From Shouchella clausii (GTDB lineage Bacteria; Bacillota; Bacilli; Bacillales; Bacillaceae_D): a stretch of 64,000 nucleotides of DNA. The notes under the pieces are model-generated. The model was not told where the DNA came from. It was given only the letters and a program-made list of their open reading frames with translations, and did no database searches. Made by a program: the position numbers and the translations under genes. Position 1 is the stretch's first letter; every line of letters starts with the position of its first letter. Shown here in pieces: positions 47,890 to 57,795 of this stretch. The stretch is from assembly GCF_002250115.1 (NCBI RefSeq), contig NZ_CP019985.1, positions 3,472,001 through 3,536,000 on the forward strand, given 5' to 3'.

Positions 47890-49452
47890 ATGAGTGATCA
47901 AAACAAGACGAAAGATTACAGCAAGTATTTTGATTTTAGCGATGCGCGCGTTGTTTCTGAAGACGACGAGAAAAAAATCATTAAAATAAAAGGCCGGGAA
48001 ATTACTATATACGATCAGCCGAATTATCGGGCAGGGCGAAAGAGAAAACGCGAAGACGTGCAAGTGCTTCGTCCCGAAAATTTGATCCCCGAAGATGTTG
48101 CCAATCTTGGCGCAGGGAAGAAATTTTTAATTCGGACATACGGCTGCCAAATGAATGTCCATGATTCTGAAAACATGTCAGGTCTTTTGCTCGGAATGGG
48201 CTTTGAGGAAACAACCGAAACAGAAGAGGCTGATGTCATTCTACTAAACACATGCGCCATCCGGGAAAACGCGGAAAACAAAGTGTTTGGCGAGATCGGC
48301 AACTTGAAGCCGCTTAAGTTGGAAAAGCCTGAACTGATTATTGGCGTATGTGGTTGTATGTCCCAAGAAGAATCAGTAGTTGGCAAAATTATGGAAAAGC
48401 ACCAGCATATTGATTTGATTTTCGGGACACACAACATTCATCGGTTGCCTCATTTATTACGGGATGCGATTTTTGGAAAAGAAATGGTCATCGAAGTGTG
48501 GTCCAAAGAAGGCGATATTGTTGAAAACATGCCACGCTCTCGTAAAAACAAAACACAAGCATGGGTAAACATTATGTATGGCTGTGATAAGTTTTGCACA
48601 TACTGCATTGTCCCATATACGCGAGGCAAAGAGCGTAGCCGCTTGCCTGAAGACATTATAGCCGAAGTGCGTGATTTGGCACGCCAAGGCTACAAAGAAA
48701 TTACGTTGCTTGGCCAAAATGTGAATGCCTATGGCAAAGATTTGCCTGGCTCTTATCGACTTGGCGACTTGATGAACGAAATCCATAAAATTGATATTCC
48801 GCGCGTCCGGTTTACGACAAGCCACCCTCGTGATTTTGACGACCATTTAATTGAAGTGCTTGCCCAAGGCGGAAACCTTGTTGAACATATCCATTTGCCA
48901 GTTCAGCACGGAAATTCTGATATTCTTAAACTGATGGGCCGCAAATATACGCGTGAGCAATACATTACGCTGGCGAATAAGATTAAACAAGCGATTCCGA
49001 ATGCTTCCTTTACAACTGACTTAATTGTTGGCTTCCCGAATGAGACGGAGGAACAATTTCAGGACATGCTTTCTCTCGTGGAAGAAATCCAATTTGATGC
49101 AGCGTATACGTATATTTATTCGCCTCGTGAAGGCACACCGGCAGCTCGAATGGAAGACAACGTCCCTATGTCTGTGAAAAAAGAACGCTTGGCCCGCTTA
49201 AATGCCCTTGTTAACGACATTTCCAACAAGCGCAACTTGGATTATCAGGACAAAATTGTTGAAGTGCTCGTAGAAGGAGAAAGCAAGAAAAATGAAGATG
49301 TTCTTGCTGGACGCACTCGGACAAACCGGCTTGTTAATTTCGTCGGACCGAAATCAGCAATTGGCGAGATTGTCTATGTGAAAATAACAGAAGCGAAAAC
49401 ATGGTCATTAGACGGAGAAATCGTTTCAGCGCCTGAGGTGAAAGCTCAATGA
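47890..49452 (+). CDS. miaB: tRNA-2-methylthio-N6-dimethylallyladenosine synthase
   Basis: Radical-SAM methylthiotransferase acting on i6A37 tRNA, 520 residues. N-terminal UPF0004 domain with three Cys ([24 protein letters not shown]), radical SAM CxxxCxxC (CDKFCTYC) and a C-terminal TRAM domain. ATG 47890 follows AAGGGG; ATG 47872 is an alternative. miaA, which makes its substrate, lies 7 kb downstream. Confidence 0.97.
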   Translation: MSDQNKTKDYSKYFDFSDARVVSEDDEKKIIKIKGREITIYDQPNYRAGRKRKREDVQVLRPENLIPEDVANLGAGKKFLIRTYGCQMNVHDSENMSGLLLGMGFEETTETEEADVILLNTCAIRENAENKVFGEIGNLKPLKLEKPELIIGVCGCMSQEESVVGKIMEKHQHIDLIFGTHNIHRLPHLLRDAIFGKEMVIEVWSKEGDIVENMPRSRKNKTQAWVNIMYGCDKFCTYCIVPYTRGKERSRLPEDIIAEVRDLARQGYKEITLLGQNVNAYGKDLPGSYRLGDLMNEIHKIDIPRVRFTTSHPRDFDDHLIEVLAQGGNLVEHIHLPVQHGNSDILKLMGRKYTREQYITLANKIKQAIPNASFTTDLIVGFPNETEEQFQDMLSLVEEIQFDAAYTYIYSPREGTPAARMEDNVPMSVKKERLARLNALVNDISNKRNLDYQDKIVEVLVEGESKKNEDVLAGRTRTNRLVNFVGPKSAIGEIVYVKITEAKTWSLDGEIVSAPEVKAQ

Positions 49453-49868
49453 CAAAATTGTATACGAGACAGGAAATCAAAGACAAAGCAAAAGAACTGG
49501 CAAATATGCTCGCACAAACAGAGGAAGTTGATTTTTTCAAGCGCGCAGAAAAGAAAATCAATGAACATCTTCGCGTCCAGGAAATGATTGCCGAAATCAA
49601 ACGCTACCAAAAAGAAGCAGTGAATTTGAAGCATTACGGGAAGACAGAAGCGTTAAAAGAAGTGGAAGCGAAAATTGATGAATTGCATGATCAAATTGAT
49701 GAGATTCCTCTCGTGCAAGAATTTAAACGGAGTCAAGTCGAAGTCAACGAATTGTTGCAATTAATCACGAACACAGTGTCTAAAACCGTTACGGATGAAA
49801 TTATCCGTTCCATGGATGGCGATGTCATGCGAGGAACGACGACGAAAAACCCCTTTCATCACTGTTAA
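49449..49868 (+). CDS. ricA: RicA (YmcA), RNase Y-associated regulator
   Basis: A 139-residue helical YlbF/YmcA-family protein. With YlbF and YaaT it forms a complex that affects RNase Y processing, biofilm formation, competence and sporulation in B. subtilis. The ATGA overlap with miaB shows coupling. The tail ([16 protein letters not shown]) ends in a Cys, consistent with the iron-sulfur cluster reported for the complex. Confidence 0.93.
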   Translation: MTKLYTRQEIKDKAKELANMLAQTEEVDFFKRAEKKINEHLRVQEMIAEIKRYQKEAVNLKHYGKTEALKEVEAKIDELHDQIDEIPLVQEFKRSQVEVNELLQLITNTVSKTVTDEIIRSMDGDVMRGTTTKNPFHHC

Positions 49869-49887
49869 TACGCTTGTTGTATTGCAC

Positions 49888-50012
49888 TCAGACTGAAAGA
49901 AAACGCTTGTCAAACGAGGAGTGCGGTTAAGGGAAGATGCGAATAAAACGGGGTTCATGAGTATATGAGTGAGGCAAACGACGACGTATGAGAGCGTTTG
50001 TCTGCAATCTGA
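49888..50012 (+). repeat. Terminator-abutting inverted-repeat element, full copy (A)
   Basis: A 125-base element starting TCAGACTGAAAGAAAACGCT and ending AGCGTTTGTCTGCAATCTGA, an imperfect terminal inverted repeat of about 20 bases. It is about 85 percent identical by eye to copy B at 57545. Its last base touches the ricA terminator stem. No coding potential. Confidence 0.8.
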
Positions 50013-50036
50013 ACACGGCAGCAATGCCGTGTTTTT
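50013..50036 (+). terminator. Intrinsic terminator after ricA
   Basis: ACACGGCA / TGCCGTGT, GCAA loop, T-run. Confidence 0.88.
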
Positions 50037-50191
50037 GTTTTATAGGTCTAAACAGGGTCAGTGATTCATAGCTTGGTATAGAGACGTCTAGGCGTAGGGG
50101 CGTTGCACAACATGATCAGCGGATGTGGGCAATGTAAAAAACAAGGCGATTGTCTCTTGCAATAGGCAAAATGAAAAATGGGAGGTACACG

Positions 50192-50764
50192 ATGGCTGAC
50201 TCAAAAAATGAAACGAGTTATCGCGAGATTATTACGAAAGCTGTCTGCGGCAAAGGGCGCAAATTTTCAGAAGCGACACATCATATCCGTCCACCAGAGC
50301 CACCGTCAAGCATACTCGGCTGCTGGATTATTAACCACACGTATAGTGCGAAAAAGCGTGGGGATACAGTCGAAGTCAATGGCAGCTATGACATTAATGT
50401 ATGGTTTTCGTATACCAATAACACGAAAACGGACGTTGCAACTCAAACGGTTTCTTATACCGACCTCGTGCCATTAACAATGAAAGATGACAATGTGATT
50501 TCCGAAGAATTGGAAGTTTATGCGAAGTCTGTGCAACAGCCGAATACGCTGGAAGCAGTCATTTCTGAGGACGGCCGCAGCGTTGATGTCCAAGTCGAAC
50601 GGGAATTTATTGTTGAATGCATTGGTGAAACGAAAGTGGCAGTAGCGGTCAATCCACAAGGGCTTATTGAAGAATATCCGATTGACTCACTTACTGGCGA
50701 AATTCGCGACGAAGAGTTTGAACAAATCGATCCAAACTTCTTACAAGAAGAAATCGACCGATAG
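50192..50764 (+). CDS. cotE: Spore outer-coat morphogenetic protein CotE
   Basis: Organises the outer coat, 190 residues. YREIITKAVCGKGRKF, SSILGCWIINHTY and VWFSYTNNTKTDVATQTVSY (in parts) match CotE; the C-terminus is acidic. ATG 50192 lies behind GGGAGGT; earlier in-frame starts lack a site. Confidence 0.95.
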   Translation: MADSKNETSYREIITKAVCGKGRKFSEATHHIRPPEPPSSILGCWIINHTYSAKKRGDTVEVNGSYDINVWFSYTNNTKTDVATQTVSYTDLVPLTMKDDNVISEELEVYAKSVQQPNTLEAVISEDGRSVDVQVEREFIVECIGETKVAVAVNPQGLIEEYPIDSLTGEIRDEEFEQIDPNFLQEEIDR

Positions 50765-50765
50765 G

Positions 50766-50801
50766 AAAAGCCGGCTCGCTTTTTGGAGAGCCGGTTTTTT
50801 T
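50766..50801 (+). terminator. Intrinsic terminator after cotE
   Basis: CCGGCTC/GAGCCGG stem extended by A/T runs, ten-base loop, T-run. Confidence 0.85.
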
Positions 50802-50834
50802 CCGTTAAAATCAAGGAAATCAACTGTCTTCCTA

Positions 50835-50843
50835 TGGTATAAT
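50835..50843 (+). promoter_or_regulatory. Extended -10 sigma-A promoter of mutS-mutL
   Basis: TGG immediately before a perfect TATAAT (50838-50843). The -35 region is poor, as is common for extended -10 promoters. Confidence 0.6.
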
Positions 50844-50877
50844 AGCGATTAGATTTTCAACATATCGGAGGCAATTT

Positions 50878-53493
50878 ATGGCACAAATGCATACCCCAAT
50901 GATGAAACAGTACTTGCAAATTAAAGCAAAGTACCAGGACGCCTTTTTATTTTTCCGGTTAGGCGACTTTTATGAAATGTTCAATGAAGATGCCATTAAA
51001 GCTGCCCAAGAATTAGAAATTACGTTAACGGGCCGCGGCCAAGGCGAAGACCGAATTCCAATGTGCGGTGTACCGTACCACTCGGCTGATTCGTATATAG
51101 CCCGCCTAATAGATAAAGGGTATAAAATTGCCATTTGTGAGCAAGTGGAAGACCCAAAAACAGCAAAAGGCGTTGTGAAGCGTGAAGTAACAAAAGTATT
51201 GACACCAGGTACGCTAATGAATAGCAAGTTGTTAGCAGAAAAAGAAAACAACTATTTGCTTGCCTTTGCCAACGAAGGGGAGGACGCGTGGGGCATCGCC
51301 CGTTGCGACCTTTCTACAGGCGAAAGCGATGTAACATTGATCAGAGGAGGGAGCGGAGAGCTTCTCCAAGAAATTGCAGCAAGTGGCGTTAAAGAAGCGA
51401 TTGCGCCGGCAGGACTCGCAGAAGAGCTGAAAGCAAAGCTTGGCGGACAGCAAGGTTTTGTTGTGTCCTATGAGGAACAAGAGGACGTGCCTAAAGAATA
51501 TGAACGGCTTATCGACCATATTCAACAGCCGTTGCTGAAACGAGCTTACGGGCGCATGCTCCATTATTTACTAGCGACACAGAAGCAAAGCTTGCGCCAT
51601 TTGCAACAAGTTGTTTTCCATCCGGCTGACTCTTACTTAAAAATGGACGTCCACGCAAAACGGAATTTGGAATTAGTGCAAACGTTGCGGGATAAAAAGA
51701 AAAGTGGCTCACTCCTTGCTGTGATTGACCAAACAGTAACAGCAATGGGCGGAAGGCTTTTGCGCCAATGGATTGAACGGCCTTTAGTGGACAGGAAAGC
51801 GATCGTAGGCAGACAGGCAGTGGTAGAAGCGTTTCTGGAACATTTTTTTGAACGGGAGCAATTGCGCGATTGTCTCCGCCATGTTTACGACATTGAACGG
51901 TTAGCAGCCCGTATTGCTTACGGCAGCGTCAATGCTCGGGAGCTTGTACAATTAAAGCGCTCGCTGCAAAACATTCCGGAGATCGCGTCAACGGTGGAAC
52001 AAGTCGGCCTTGATGGGCGTTGGTTAAAGCAGTCTGAGCAGTTTGCTGATTTGGTGGCCATGTTGGAGAAAAGCCTTGTCGATGATCCCCCGCTCTCATT
52101 AACGGAGGGTGGTCTTATTGTAGATGGTTATAACGAAGAACTGGATGCTTACCGGGATGCAAGCCGCAATGGCAAACAGTGGATTGCTGAACTTGAGCAG
52201 TCTGAACGTGAGGCAACGGGCATACGCTCATTAAAAGTAGGCTACAACCGTGTATTTGGTTACTACATTGAGGTAACAAGAGCCAATGCCCATATGCTGC
52301 CAGACGGCCGCTATGAACGCAAGCAGACGCTTACCAATGCCGAACGTTACATAACGCCAGAACTAAAGGAAAAAGAAGCACTCATATTGGAAGCCGATGA
52401 AAAGCTCGCCGATCTTGAATACCGTTTATTTGCTGATATCCGTAAACAAGTGGAAGCCTATGTTGCTAGTTTACAAAAGCTTGCCGCCGATATTAGCGAA
52501 ATGGATGTGCTCGCTGGTTTTGCCTCTGTTGCTGAACAAAACGGCTACACGAAGCCAACCATCACTGAAAGTCGCGATGTCGCCATCAAAGGTGGGCGCC
52601 ATCCTGTCGTAGAAACGGTCATTAAACGAGGCAGTTATGTAGAAAATGACATTGATTTAACGGGCGACAGGGATATGTTGTTAATTACGGGGCCGAATAT
52701 GGGCGGGAAAAGCACCTATATGCGCCAGCTTGCTTTAACTGTCGTCATGGCGCAAATCGGCAGCTATGTGCCTGCTGCAGAAGCAACGCTGCCTTTATTC
52801 GACCAAATTTTTACGCGCATTGGTGCCGCTGACGACCTTGCGAGCGGACAGAGCACATTTATGGTAGAAATGCTGGAGACAAAAGACGCGCTTGTGAAAG
52901 CAACACCACACAGCCTCATTTTGCTTGATGAGATTGGCCGTGGTACGTCGACGTATGACGGGATGGCGCTCGCACAGGCGATCATTGAATACATTTATGA
53001 AACCATTGGCGCTAAAACCCTTTTTTCGACCCATTACCACGAATTGACGCGGTTGGCTGATTCCCTTCATACGTTACGCAATGTCCATGTATCGGCTGTA
53101 GAGGAAAAGGGGACAGTGGTGTTTCTCCATCAAGTGATTGAAGGCGCTGCAGACCGCAGCTACGGCGTTTATGTCGCAGAACTGGCCGGTTTGCCAAAGC
53201 AGGTGACAACGAGGGCAGAGGCGCTTTTGACTGAGTTGGAGCATCTTCCGCAAAGACCGACAAGTGCTTCGGAAGAGCAACAAATCGATAGCGCAAAAAC
53301 GGAAACAGCAGCAACGGTCGAAGAACCGCAGCAGCTCTCGCTATTTCCAGCTGATGATGAAACAAAGCCAAAACAGCTAACAAAAAAAGAGCGTTCGGTA
53401 CTAGCGAAAATGGCTGAAGTCGATGTGTTGCACTTGACACCGATGCAAGCACTTGAAAAAATCAATGAGTGGCAAAAGCAGCTAAATAAGTAA
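50878..53493 (+). CDS. mutS: DNA mismatch repair protein MutS
   Basis: Mismatch sensor, 871 residues. The N-terminal mismatch-contact motif GDFYEMF is present; core and clamp domains follow; the ATPase has Walker A GPNMGGKST, Walker B LDEIGRGTSTYDG and STHYHEL. A Glu/Thr/Gln-rich linker (about 790-825) ends QQLSLFP, a likely beta-clamp-binding motif, before the C-terminal domain. RBS CGGAGG. Confidence 0.97.
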   Translation: MAQMHTPMMKQYLQIKAKYQDAFLFFRLGDFYEMFNEDAIKAAQELEITLTGRGQGEDRIPMCGVPYHSADSYIARLIDKGYKIAICEQVEDPKTAKGVVKREVTKVLTPGTLMNSKLLAEKENNYLLAFANEGEDAWGIARCDLSTGESDVTLIRGGSGELLQEIAASGVKEAIAPAGLAEELKAKLGGQQGFVVSYEEQEDVPKEYERLIDHIQQPLLKRAYGRMLHYLLATQKQSLRHLQQVVFHPADSYLKMDVHAKRNLELVQTLRDKKKSGSLLAVIDQTVTAMGGRLLRQWIERPLVDRKAIVGRQAVVEAFLEHFFEREQLRDCLRHVYDIERLAARIAYGSVNARELVQLKRSLQNIPEIASTVEQVGLDGRWLKQSEQFADLVAMLEKSLVDDPPLSLTEGGLIVDGYNEELDAYRDASRNGKQWIAELEQSEREATGIRSLKVGYNRVFGYYIEVTRANAHMLPDGRYERKQTLTNAERYITPELKEKEALILEADEKLADLEYRLFADIRKQVEAYVASLQKLAADISEMDVLAGFASVAEQNGYTKPTITESRDVAIKGGRHPVVETVIKRGSYVENDIDLTGDRDMLLITGPNMGGKSTYMRQLALTVVMAQIGSYVPAAEATLPLFDQIFTRIGAADDLASGQSTFMVEMLETKDALVKATPHSLILLDEIGRGTSTYDGMALAQAIIEYIYETIGAKTLFSTHYHELTRLADSLHTLRNVHVSAVEEKGTVVFLHQVIEGAADRSYGVYVAELAGLPKQVTTRAEALLTELEHLPQRPTSASEEQQIDSAKTETAATVEEPQQLSLFPADDETKPKQLTKKERSVLAKMAEVDVLHLTPMQALEKINEWQKQLNK

Positions 53494-53517
53494 TAAACGA
53501 AAAAAGGGGTGGAGACG

Positions 53518-55482
53518 ATGGCCGTTATTCAACAGCTTGACGATGCGCTTTCTAATAAAATCGCCGCTGGCGAAGTCGTTGAACGTCCTGCTTCTATCGT
53601 CAAAGAGCTTGTCGAAAATGCGATTGATGCAAACAGCAGCCAGATTCTAGTTGAAATTGAAGAAGGCGGCCTTTCGTCCATTCGCATTGTTGACAATGGG
53701 ACAGGCATTGAGCCGAATGAATTAGAATTGGCTTTTTCTCGTCACGCGACCTCAAAAATCAAAACGGACCGCGATTTGTTTACGATTCGCACGCTCGGTT
53801 TTCGCGGCGAAGCGCTGCCAAGCATCGCCTCTGTTTCCCGTGTAAACATGCAAACGAGCACAGGAAGTGCAGGCATGCAAGTCGAGCTTGAGGGGGGCAA
53901 GATCGTCCATAAGCAGCCCTCTGAAGCACGCAAAGGCACAACCATCGTCGTCACTGATTTGTTTTACAATACGCCGGCACGCCTAAAATATTTAAAGACG
54001 GTTTTAACGGAGGCGGGGCATGTGAGCGAAGTCATGAACCGTATGGCGTTGGCATACCCGCACATTCGTTTTCACTATGTTAGCGACGGCAAAACCGTGC
54101 TGAAAACAGCAGGGAACGGCGACTTGCGCCAAGTCATTGCCCAAGTCTATGGCCGCAAAACAGCAGAAAAAATGGTCCCTATTACGGGTTCATCGTTGGA
54201 TTATGAGCTAAGCGGCTATATCGCTAAGCCTGAGTTGACACGAGCAAACAGGCAGTATATGTCGATTTTCATAAATGGGCGCTACATCCGCAACTTTAAG
54301 TTGGCAAAAGCGATCCAACAAGGCTTTCACACAAAGCTGCCGATTGGCCGCTTTCCGATCGCTGTTCTTAAGTTGGAAATGGACCCGACGCTAATTGATG
54401 TCAATGTCCATCCGGCTAAGCTGGAAGTACGCTTGAGCAAGGAAGAAGCACTTAGCGAAATGATTGCCGAAAGCATTAAAAAGGCGTTAAGTGAACAAAC
54501 GCTCATACCTGAGCCGAAAAAAGAAAACACAGCTAAAACAAAAAGCGAACAGCTCTCTTTCTCTTTAGCGTACGAGTTGCAACCAGAAAAGGAGCATGTG
54601 CGCGAGACGATGCAACAGCCACGCCAGCGCCAGCTTGCTGCCGACGACCAAGTTAATCGCAAAGAGGAAAGCACAAGCATGGGCAACAGTTGGTCGCCAT
54701 CATATCAGCAAGAGGAGGAAGTCGAACAAGAAAGAAGCAGCGATGCCAGTATGCTTCCTCGAAATGAACAAGTGGAAACCAACACAGAGGATGGATATGA
54801 GCAGCCGGATAGAAGAACAGACGAGTCCCTTCCAATGGAAGAGGAGGCTGCTCTAGTCGAGCCAGAACCGCCTTTAGGCAACGATGCAGAGGCAAAGGGG
54901 GCGATGCCGCCTTTGTATCCAGTCGGCCAGATGCACGGAACGTACATTGTTGCCCAAAATGAACAAGGCATGTACTTAATTGATCAACATGCGGCACAAG
55001 AACGGATTAAATATGAGCATTTCCACCAAAAATTAGCTGAACCATTAGGACAGACACAAGAATTGCTTGTGCCGATTACACTTGAGCTGACAACGAGGGA
55101 AACGCTTGTTGTCACTGAATCGAAAGAAAAACTTGAAGCGGTCGGCGTATTTTTAGAAGAATTTGGGAAAAATACATTTGTTGTTCGTTCCCATCCGACT
55201 TGGTTTCCTCAAGGCGATGAAGAATCGACGATACGAGAAATGGTTGAGCAACTTTTGGACAATAAGCGGATTAGCATTGGCGAATTGCGCGAGGAAGCGG
55301 CGATTATGATGAGCTGCAAAGCGGCGATTAAAGCCAATCGCCATTTGCGCACGGATGAAATGTTTCAACTTCTGGAAACGCTGCGCCGTTGTCAAGAGCC
55401 GTATACATGCCCTCATGGCCGCCCGGTTGTGATCCACTTTTCAACGTATGAACTGGAGAAAATGTTTAAGCGCGTCATGTAG
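53518..55482 (+). CDS. mutL: DNA mismatch repair protein MutL (endonuclease type)
   Basis: A 654-residue MutL with a GHKL ATPase ([27 protein letters not shown]). The C-terminal endonuclease motif [12 protein letters not shown] and the Zn/Cys motifs ([16 protein letters not shown]) are intact, so it is a nicking MutL as in other Bacillaceae. The linker (about 330-465) is unusually Glu/Gln/Ser-rich. ATG 53518 is favoured over GTG 53509 by the site GGGGTGGAG. Confidence 0.96.
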   Translation: MAVIQQLDDALSNKIAAGEVVERPASIVKELVENAIDANSSQILVEIEEGGLSSIRIVDNGTGIEPNELELAFSRHATSKIKTDRDLFTIRTLGFRGEALPSIASVSRVNMQTSTGSAGMQVELEGGKIVHKQPSEARKGTTIVVTDLFYNTPARLKYLKTVLTEAGHVSEVMNRMALAYPHIRFHYVSDGKTVLKTAGNGDLRQVIAQVYGRKTAEKMVPITGSSLDYELSGYIAKPELTRANRQYMSIFINGRYIRNFKLAKAIQQGFHTKLPIGRFPIAVLKLEMDPTLIDVNVHPAKLEVRLSKEEALSEMIAESIKKALSEQTLIPEPKKENTAKTKSEQLSFSLAYELQPEKEHVRETMQQPRQRQLAADDQVNRKEESTSMGNSWSPSYQQEEEVEQERSSDASMLPRNEQVETNTEDGYEQPDRRTDESLPMEEEAALVEPEPPLGNDAEAKGAMPPLYPVGQMHGTYIVAQNEQGMYLIDQHAAQERIKYEHFHQKLAEPLGQTQELLVPITLELTTRETLVVTESKEKLEAVGVFLEEFGKNTFVVRSHPTWFPQGDEESTIREMVEQLLDNKRISIGELREEAAIMMSCKAAIKANRHLRTDEMFQLLETLRRCQEPYTCPHGRPVVIHFSTYELEKMFKRVM

Positions 55483-55499
55483 AGGAGAGACAAAAAAAC

Positions 55500-56270
55500 G
55501 TGATCGTTACGACCGCAAGAAAACAGGCCAATGCTTTAAAAGAAAAAGCGGCTTTATGTGCTGCTAAACTTGGTGCTCGTTTTGTGGAGCGTCAAGACCG
55601 TTCTCTTGAAGCACTCTTTGCCGCTTACGGCGAAGATGTATGCATTGTCGGAAAAGAACGGCAAACGCTTTACAAATATAAGGAGGCAGTCCCGTTTTTT
55701 TATCATCCAAATGCGTCGTTTATCCGTTACAAACAGTGGAAGAAAACAGGAACGGATCCTTTAATCGACGCTGCCGCCTTGAGCACGGGCGATGAAGTCC
55801 TTGATGCTACACTTGGCATGGGTGCAGATGCGGTAATGGCTGCTCTTGCTGTCGGCAGAACAGGAACAGTAACGGGGCTTGAAGCGAGCAAGTCAATTGC
55901 TCATATCGTCGCAACCGGCTTAAAAGAGTGGCAGGAAGGGGATGAAATGTTTTTGCAGGCATTACGGCGAGTAAACGTTGTGAACACGGGCAGCGCTGCC
56001 TATTTCCAGCATTTGAAAGACAAATCCGTTGATGTTGTTTATTTTGACCCAATGTTTGAGACGAAAGTCGCTTCGCCTGGACTCGAAGGACTGCGCCATT
56101 TTGCCTGTTCCGAGACGTTGACAAAATCTGTTCTTGACGAAGCTAAACGGGTTGCAAGGCGTGCTGTCGTGTTAAAAGGCCACTGGCAAAGCGAGCAATT
56201 TGCCCGTTTTGGTTTTACCGTAAACAGAAGGCAACATGCTACTTTCCAATACGGCGTAATTGAAATCTAG
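55500..56270 (+). CDS. Class I SAM-dependent methyltransferase, RsmJ-like (DUF548)
   Basis: A 256-residue methyltransferase. VLDATLGMGADAVMAALAVG is the SAM loop, and VVYFDPMFE matches the DPMF motif of RsmJ, which methylates 16S rRNA G1516 in E. coli. The N-terminus (about 1-60) is unlike E. coli RsmJ. The rRNA target is inference. GTG start 17 bases after the mutL stop; same orientation as mutL and miaA, probably one transcript. Confidence 0.8.
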   Translation: MIVTTARKQANALKEKAALCAAKLGARFVERQDRSLEALFAAYGEDVCIVGKERQTLYKYKEAVPFFYHPNASFIRYKQWKKTGTDPLIDAAALSTGDEVLDATLGMGADAVMAALAVGRTGTVTGLEASKSIAHIVATGLKEWQEGDEMFLQALRRVNVVNTGSAAYFQHLKDKSVDVVYFDPMFETKVASPGLEGLRHFACSETLTKSVLDEAKRVARRAVVLKGHWQSEQFARFGFTVNRRQHATFQYGVIEI

Positions 56271-56299
56271 CATGGATTAGGATGGAAAGGAGGATGCCT

Positions 56300-57232
56300 A
56301 TGACGCAAGAACCGCTTATCGCGATTGTCGGCCCAACCGCTGTAGGAAAAACGGCTCTTGGCATTGAACTTGCGAAAACGTTTGGCGCAGAAATTATAAG
56401 CGGCGATTCGATGCAAGTGTACCGGACAATGGATATTGGCACGGCAAAAGCGACAGTCGAAGAAATGGCTGGTATTCCCCATCATTTAATTGATATCCTT
56501 GAGCCAGGCGACACATGGACGGTTTCCATGTTTCAGGAAAAAGCACTTTTGGCGATTGCTTCGATTCGCAGCCGTGGCAAATGGCCCCTATTAGTCGGTG
56601 GTACAGGTCTTTACGTCCAAGCGCTTACCCATGAATTGTCTTTTGGCGCTGCGTCATCGGACCCCTCATTCAGGGAAGAAATGGAATTGTATGCCAATCG
56701 TTTCGGCAACGCTGCACTCCACGAGAAGCTAGCAATAGCAGACCCAAAAGCAGCAGAAGCGATCCACGCCAATAATGTTCGCCGTGTTATTCGTGCTTTA
56801 GAGGTGATCCATCTTACGGGAAAACCGTTTTCCGAACAAGAGAACGGCCTTGCGCGGCCTCGTTTTGACAATGTTCTCATTGGCTTAGAAATGGAAAGAC
56901 AGGCGTTGTATGAGCGGATCAACCGCCGCGTTGATGCGATGATGGAGGCGGGCTTGTTGGAAGAAGTTCACCACCTTTATCAACGGGGAATCCAAGGCCA
57001 GGCCATTCAGGCGATTGGCTACAAGGAACTATATGCTTATTTTGATGGGAAATGCACCTATGACGAAGCAATTGAAGCTCTGAAAACCAATTCACGCCGC
57101 TATGCCAAAAGGCAGCTGACTTGGTTTAAAAACAGGAGCGATGCTGTCTGGTTTAATTTGGAGGAGCCAGAGGCCAAAGCAAAAATTTTTGATTATGTCC
57201 ACGCATTTTTAGCAGGAAAAGGGTTTGCTTAA
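56300..57232 (+). CDS. miaA: tRNA dimethylallyltransferase
   Basis: Adds the dimethylallyl group to A37 of tRNAs. The 310 residues have a P-loop GPTAVGKTAL, SGDSMQVYRTMDIGTAK and GGTGLYVQAL, and a C-terminal AIGYKEL segment. ATG 56300 lies six bases after AAAGGAGG; ATG 56294 and 56282 are less good. hfq follows, a conserved pairing in Firmicutes and Proteobacteria. Confidence 0.97.
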   Translation: MTQEPLIAIVGPTAVGKTALGIELAKTFGAEIISGDSMQVYRTMDIGTAKATVEEMAGIPHHLIDILEPGDTWTVSMFQEKALLAIASIRSRGKWPLLVGGTGLYVQALTHELSFGAASSDPSFREEMELYANRFGNAALHEKLAIADPKAAEAIHANNVRRVIRALEVIHLTGKPFSEQENGLARPRFDNVLIGLEMERQALYERINRRVDAMMEAGLLEEVHHLYQRGIQGQAIQAIGYKELYAYFDGKCTYDEAIEALKTNSRRYAKRQLTWFKNRSDAVWFNLEEPEAKAKIFDYVHAFLAGKGFA

Positions 57233-57276
57233 GGCGAATCAGTAAAGGAACGATGTAGAGAGAGGAGTCAGCCAAC

Positions 57277-57510
57277 ATGAAAGCAACAGTAAATATCCAA
57301 GATCAGTTTTTAAACCAATTGCGCAAAGAATCCATTCCGGTAACGGTTTTTTTATTAAATGGATTTCAATTGCGTGGGCAAGTAAAGGGATTTGATAACT
57401 TTACAGTCATTGTAGAAACAGAAGGCCGCCAACAGCTTGTTTACAAGCACGCGATTTCCACATTTGCCCCGCAAAAAAATGTTCAATTGAAAAACGAAGC
57501 GGAAGTATAA
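57277..57510 (+). CDS. hfq: RNA chaperone Hfq
   Basis: A 77-residue Sm-like hexameric RNA chaperone with Sm1 ([20 protein letters not shown]) and Sm2 ([12 protein letters not shown]) motifs. The last codons (GAAGCGGAAGTATAA) form part of a 15-16 bp segment repeated at 57669-57684, where it makes the left part of a terminator; see the findings. Confidence 0.97.
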   Translation: MKATVNIQDQFLNQLRKESIPVTVFLLNGFQLRGQVKGFDNFTVIVETEGRQQLVYKHAISTFAPQKNVQLKNEAEV

Positions 57511-57684
57511 CGCTTGAGGTTGTCGACAAAGTCGATAACCGCAATCAGACTGATAGAAAACGCTTGTCAGACGAGGAGTGCAGGCGAGGGAAGATGCGAA
57601 TAGAACGTGGGTTCATGAGCATATGAGTGAGGCAAACGACGACGTATGCGAGCGTTTTTCTACAGTCTGAAGCGGAAGTATAAC
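57496..57684 (+). repeat. Direct repeat of the hfq stop/terminator segment
   Basis: GAAGCGGAAGTATAAC occurs at 57496-57511, ending in the hfq stop codon, and again at 57669-57684 in the terminator. The 157 bases between hold a small hairpin (GTTGTCGAC/GTCGATAAC, 57519-57539) and repeat element B. Confidence 0.8.
57545..57670 (+). repeat. Terminator-abutting inverted-repeat element, full copy (B)
   Basis: A 126-base element starting TCAGACTGATAGAAAACGCT and ending AGCGTTTTTCTACAGTCTGA; the ends are inverted repeats with a one-base shift. The inner GAGGCAAACGACGACGTATG is shared with copy A and, inverted, with copy C. Confidence 0.82.
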
Positions 57685-57692
57685 CGCTTTTT
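57670..57692 (+). terminator. Displaced hfq terminator
   Basis: AAGCGG / CCGCTT with an eight-base loop (AAGTATAA) and TTTTT. The same arm sequence at the hfq stop codon has lost the matching CCGCTTTTT. Confidence 0.65.
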
Positions 57693-57725
57693 GCATAGCA
57701 ACGATAAAAACGGTTCTTTCCAAGG

Positions 57726-57760
57726 ACGGGATGAAAACAATCCATTTTCATCCCGTTTTC
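57726..57760. terminator. Bidirectional terminator between hfq and the recombinase gene
   Basis: ACGGGATGAAAA / TTTTCATCCCGT, 12 pairs, seven-base loop, T-run on the + side. Confidence 0.85.
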
Positions 57761-57795
57761 TATTTGTCTAAAAAGGCTCTTATAAAGCCAGCTTG

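Larger units (their letters stand above)
49869..50191 (+). other. 323-bp interval between ricA and cotE
   Basis: Holds repeat element A (49888-50012), the terminator (50013-50036) and about 155 bases before cotE. I looked there for sigma-E and sigma-K boxes, since cotE has mother-cell promoters in B. subtilis, and found only weak partial matches (for example CATAGCTT near 50070). Confidence 0.6.

Noticed and set aside
47692-48063. Upstream extension of tgl into miaB on the - strand
   Set aside because: The frame is open, but it lacks a ribosome-binding site and overlaps the start of miaB; the site AAAGGGAG fixes the start at 47691.
50037-50191. Sigma-E or sigma-K promoter for cotE
   Set aside because: Only partial matches (such as CATAGCTT) without a convincing -35; not enough to annotate.
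57512-57668. Simple MITE insertion with a 16-bp target-site duplication
   Set aside because: The direct repeats do not directly flank the terminal inverted repeats (33 bases lie between on the left), so simple transposition does not explain the footprint; reported as open.
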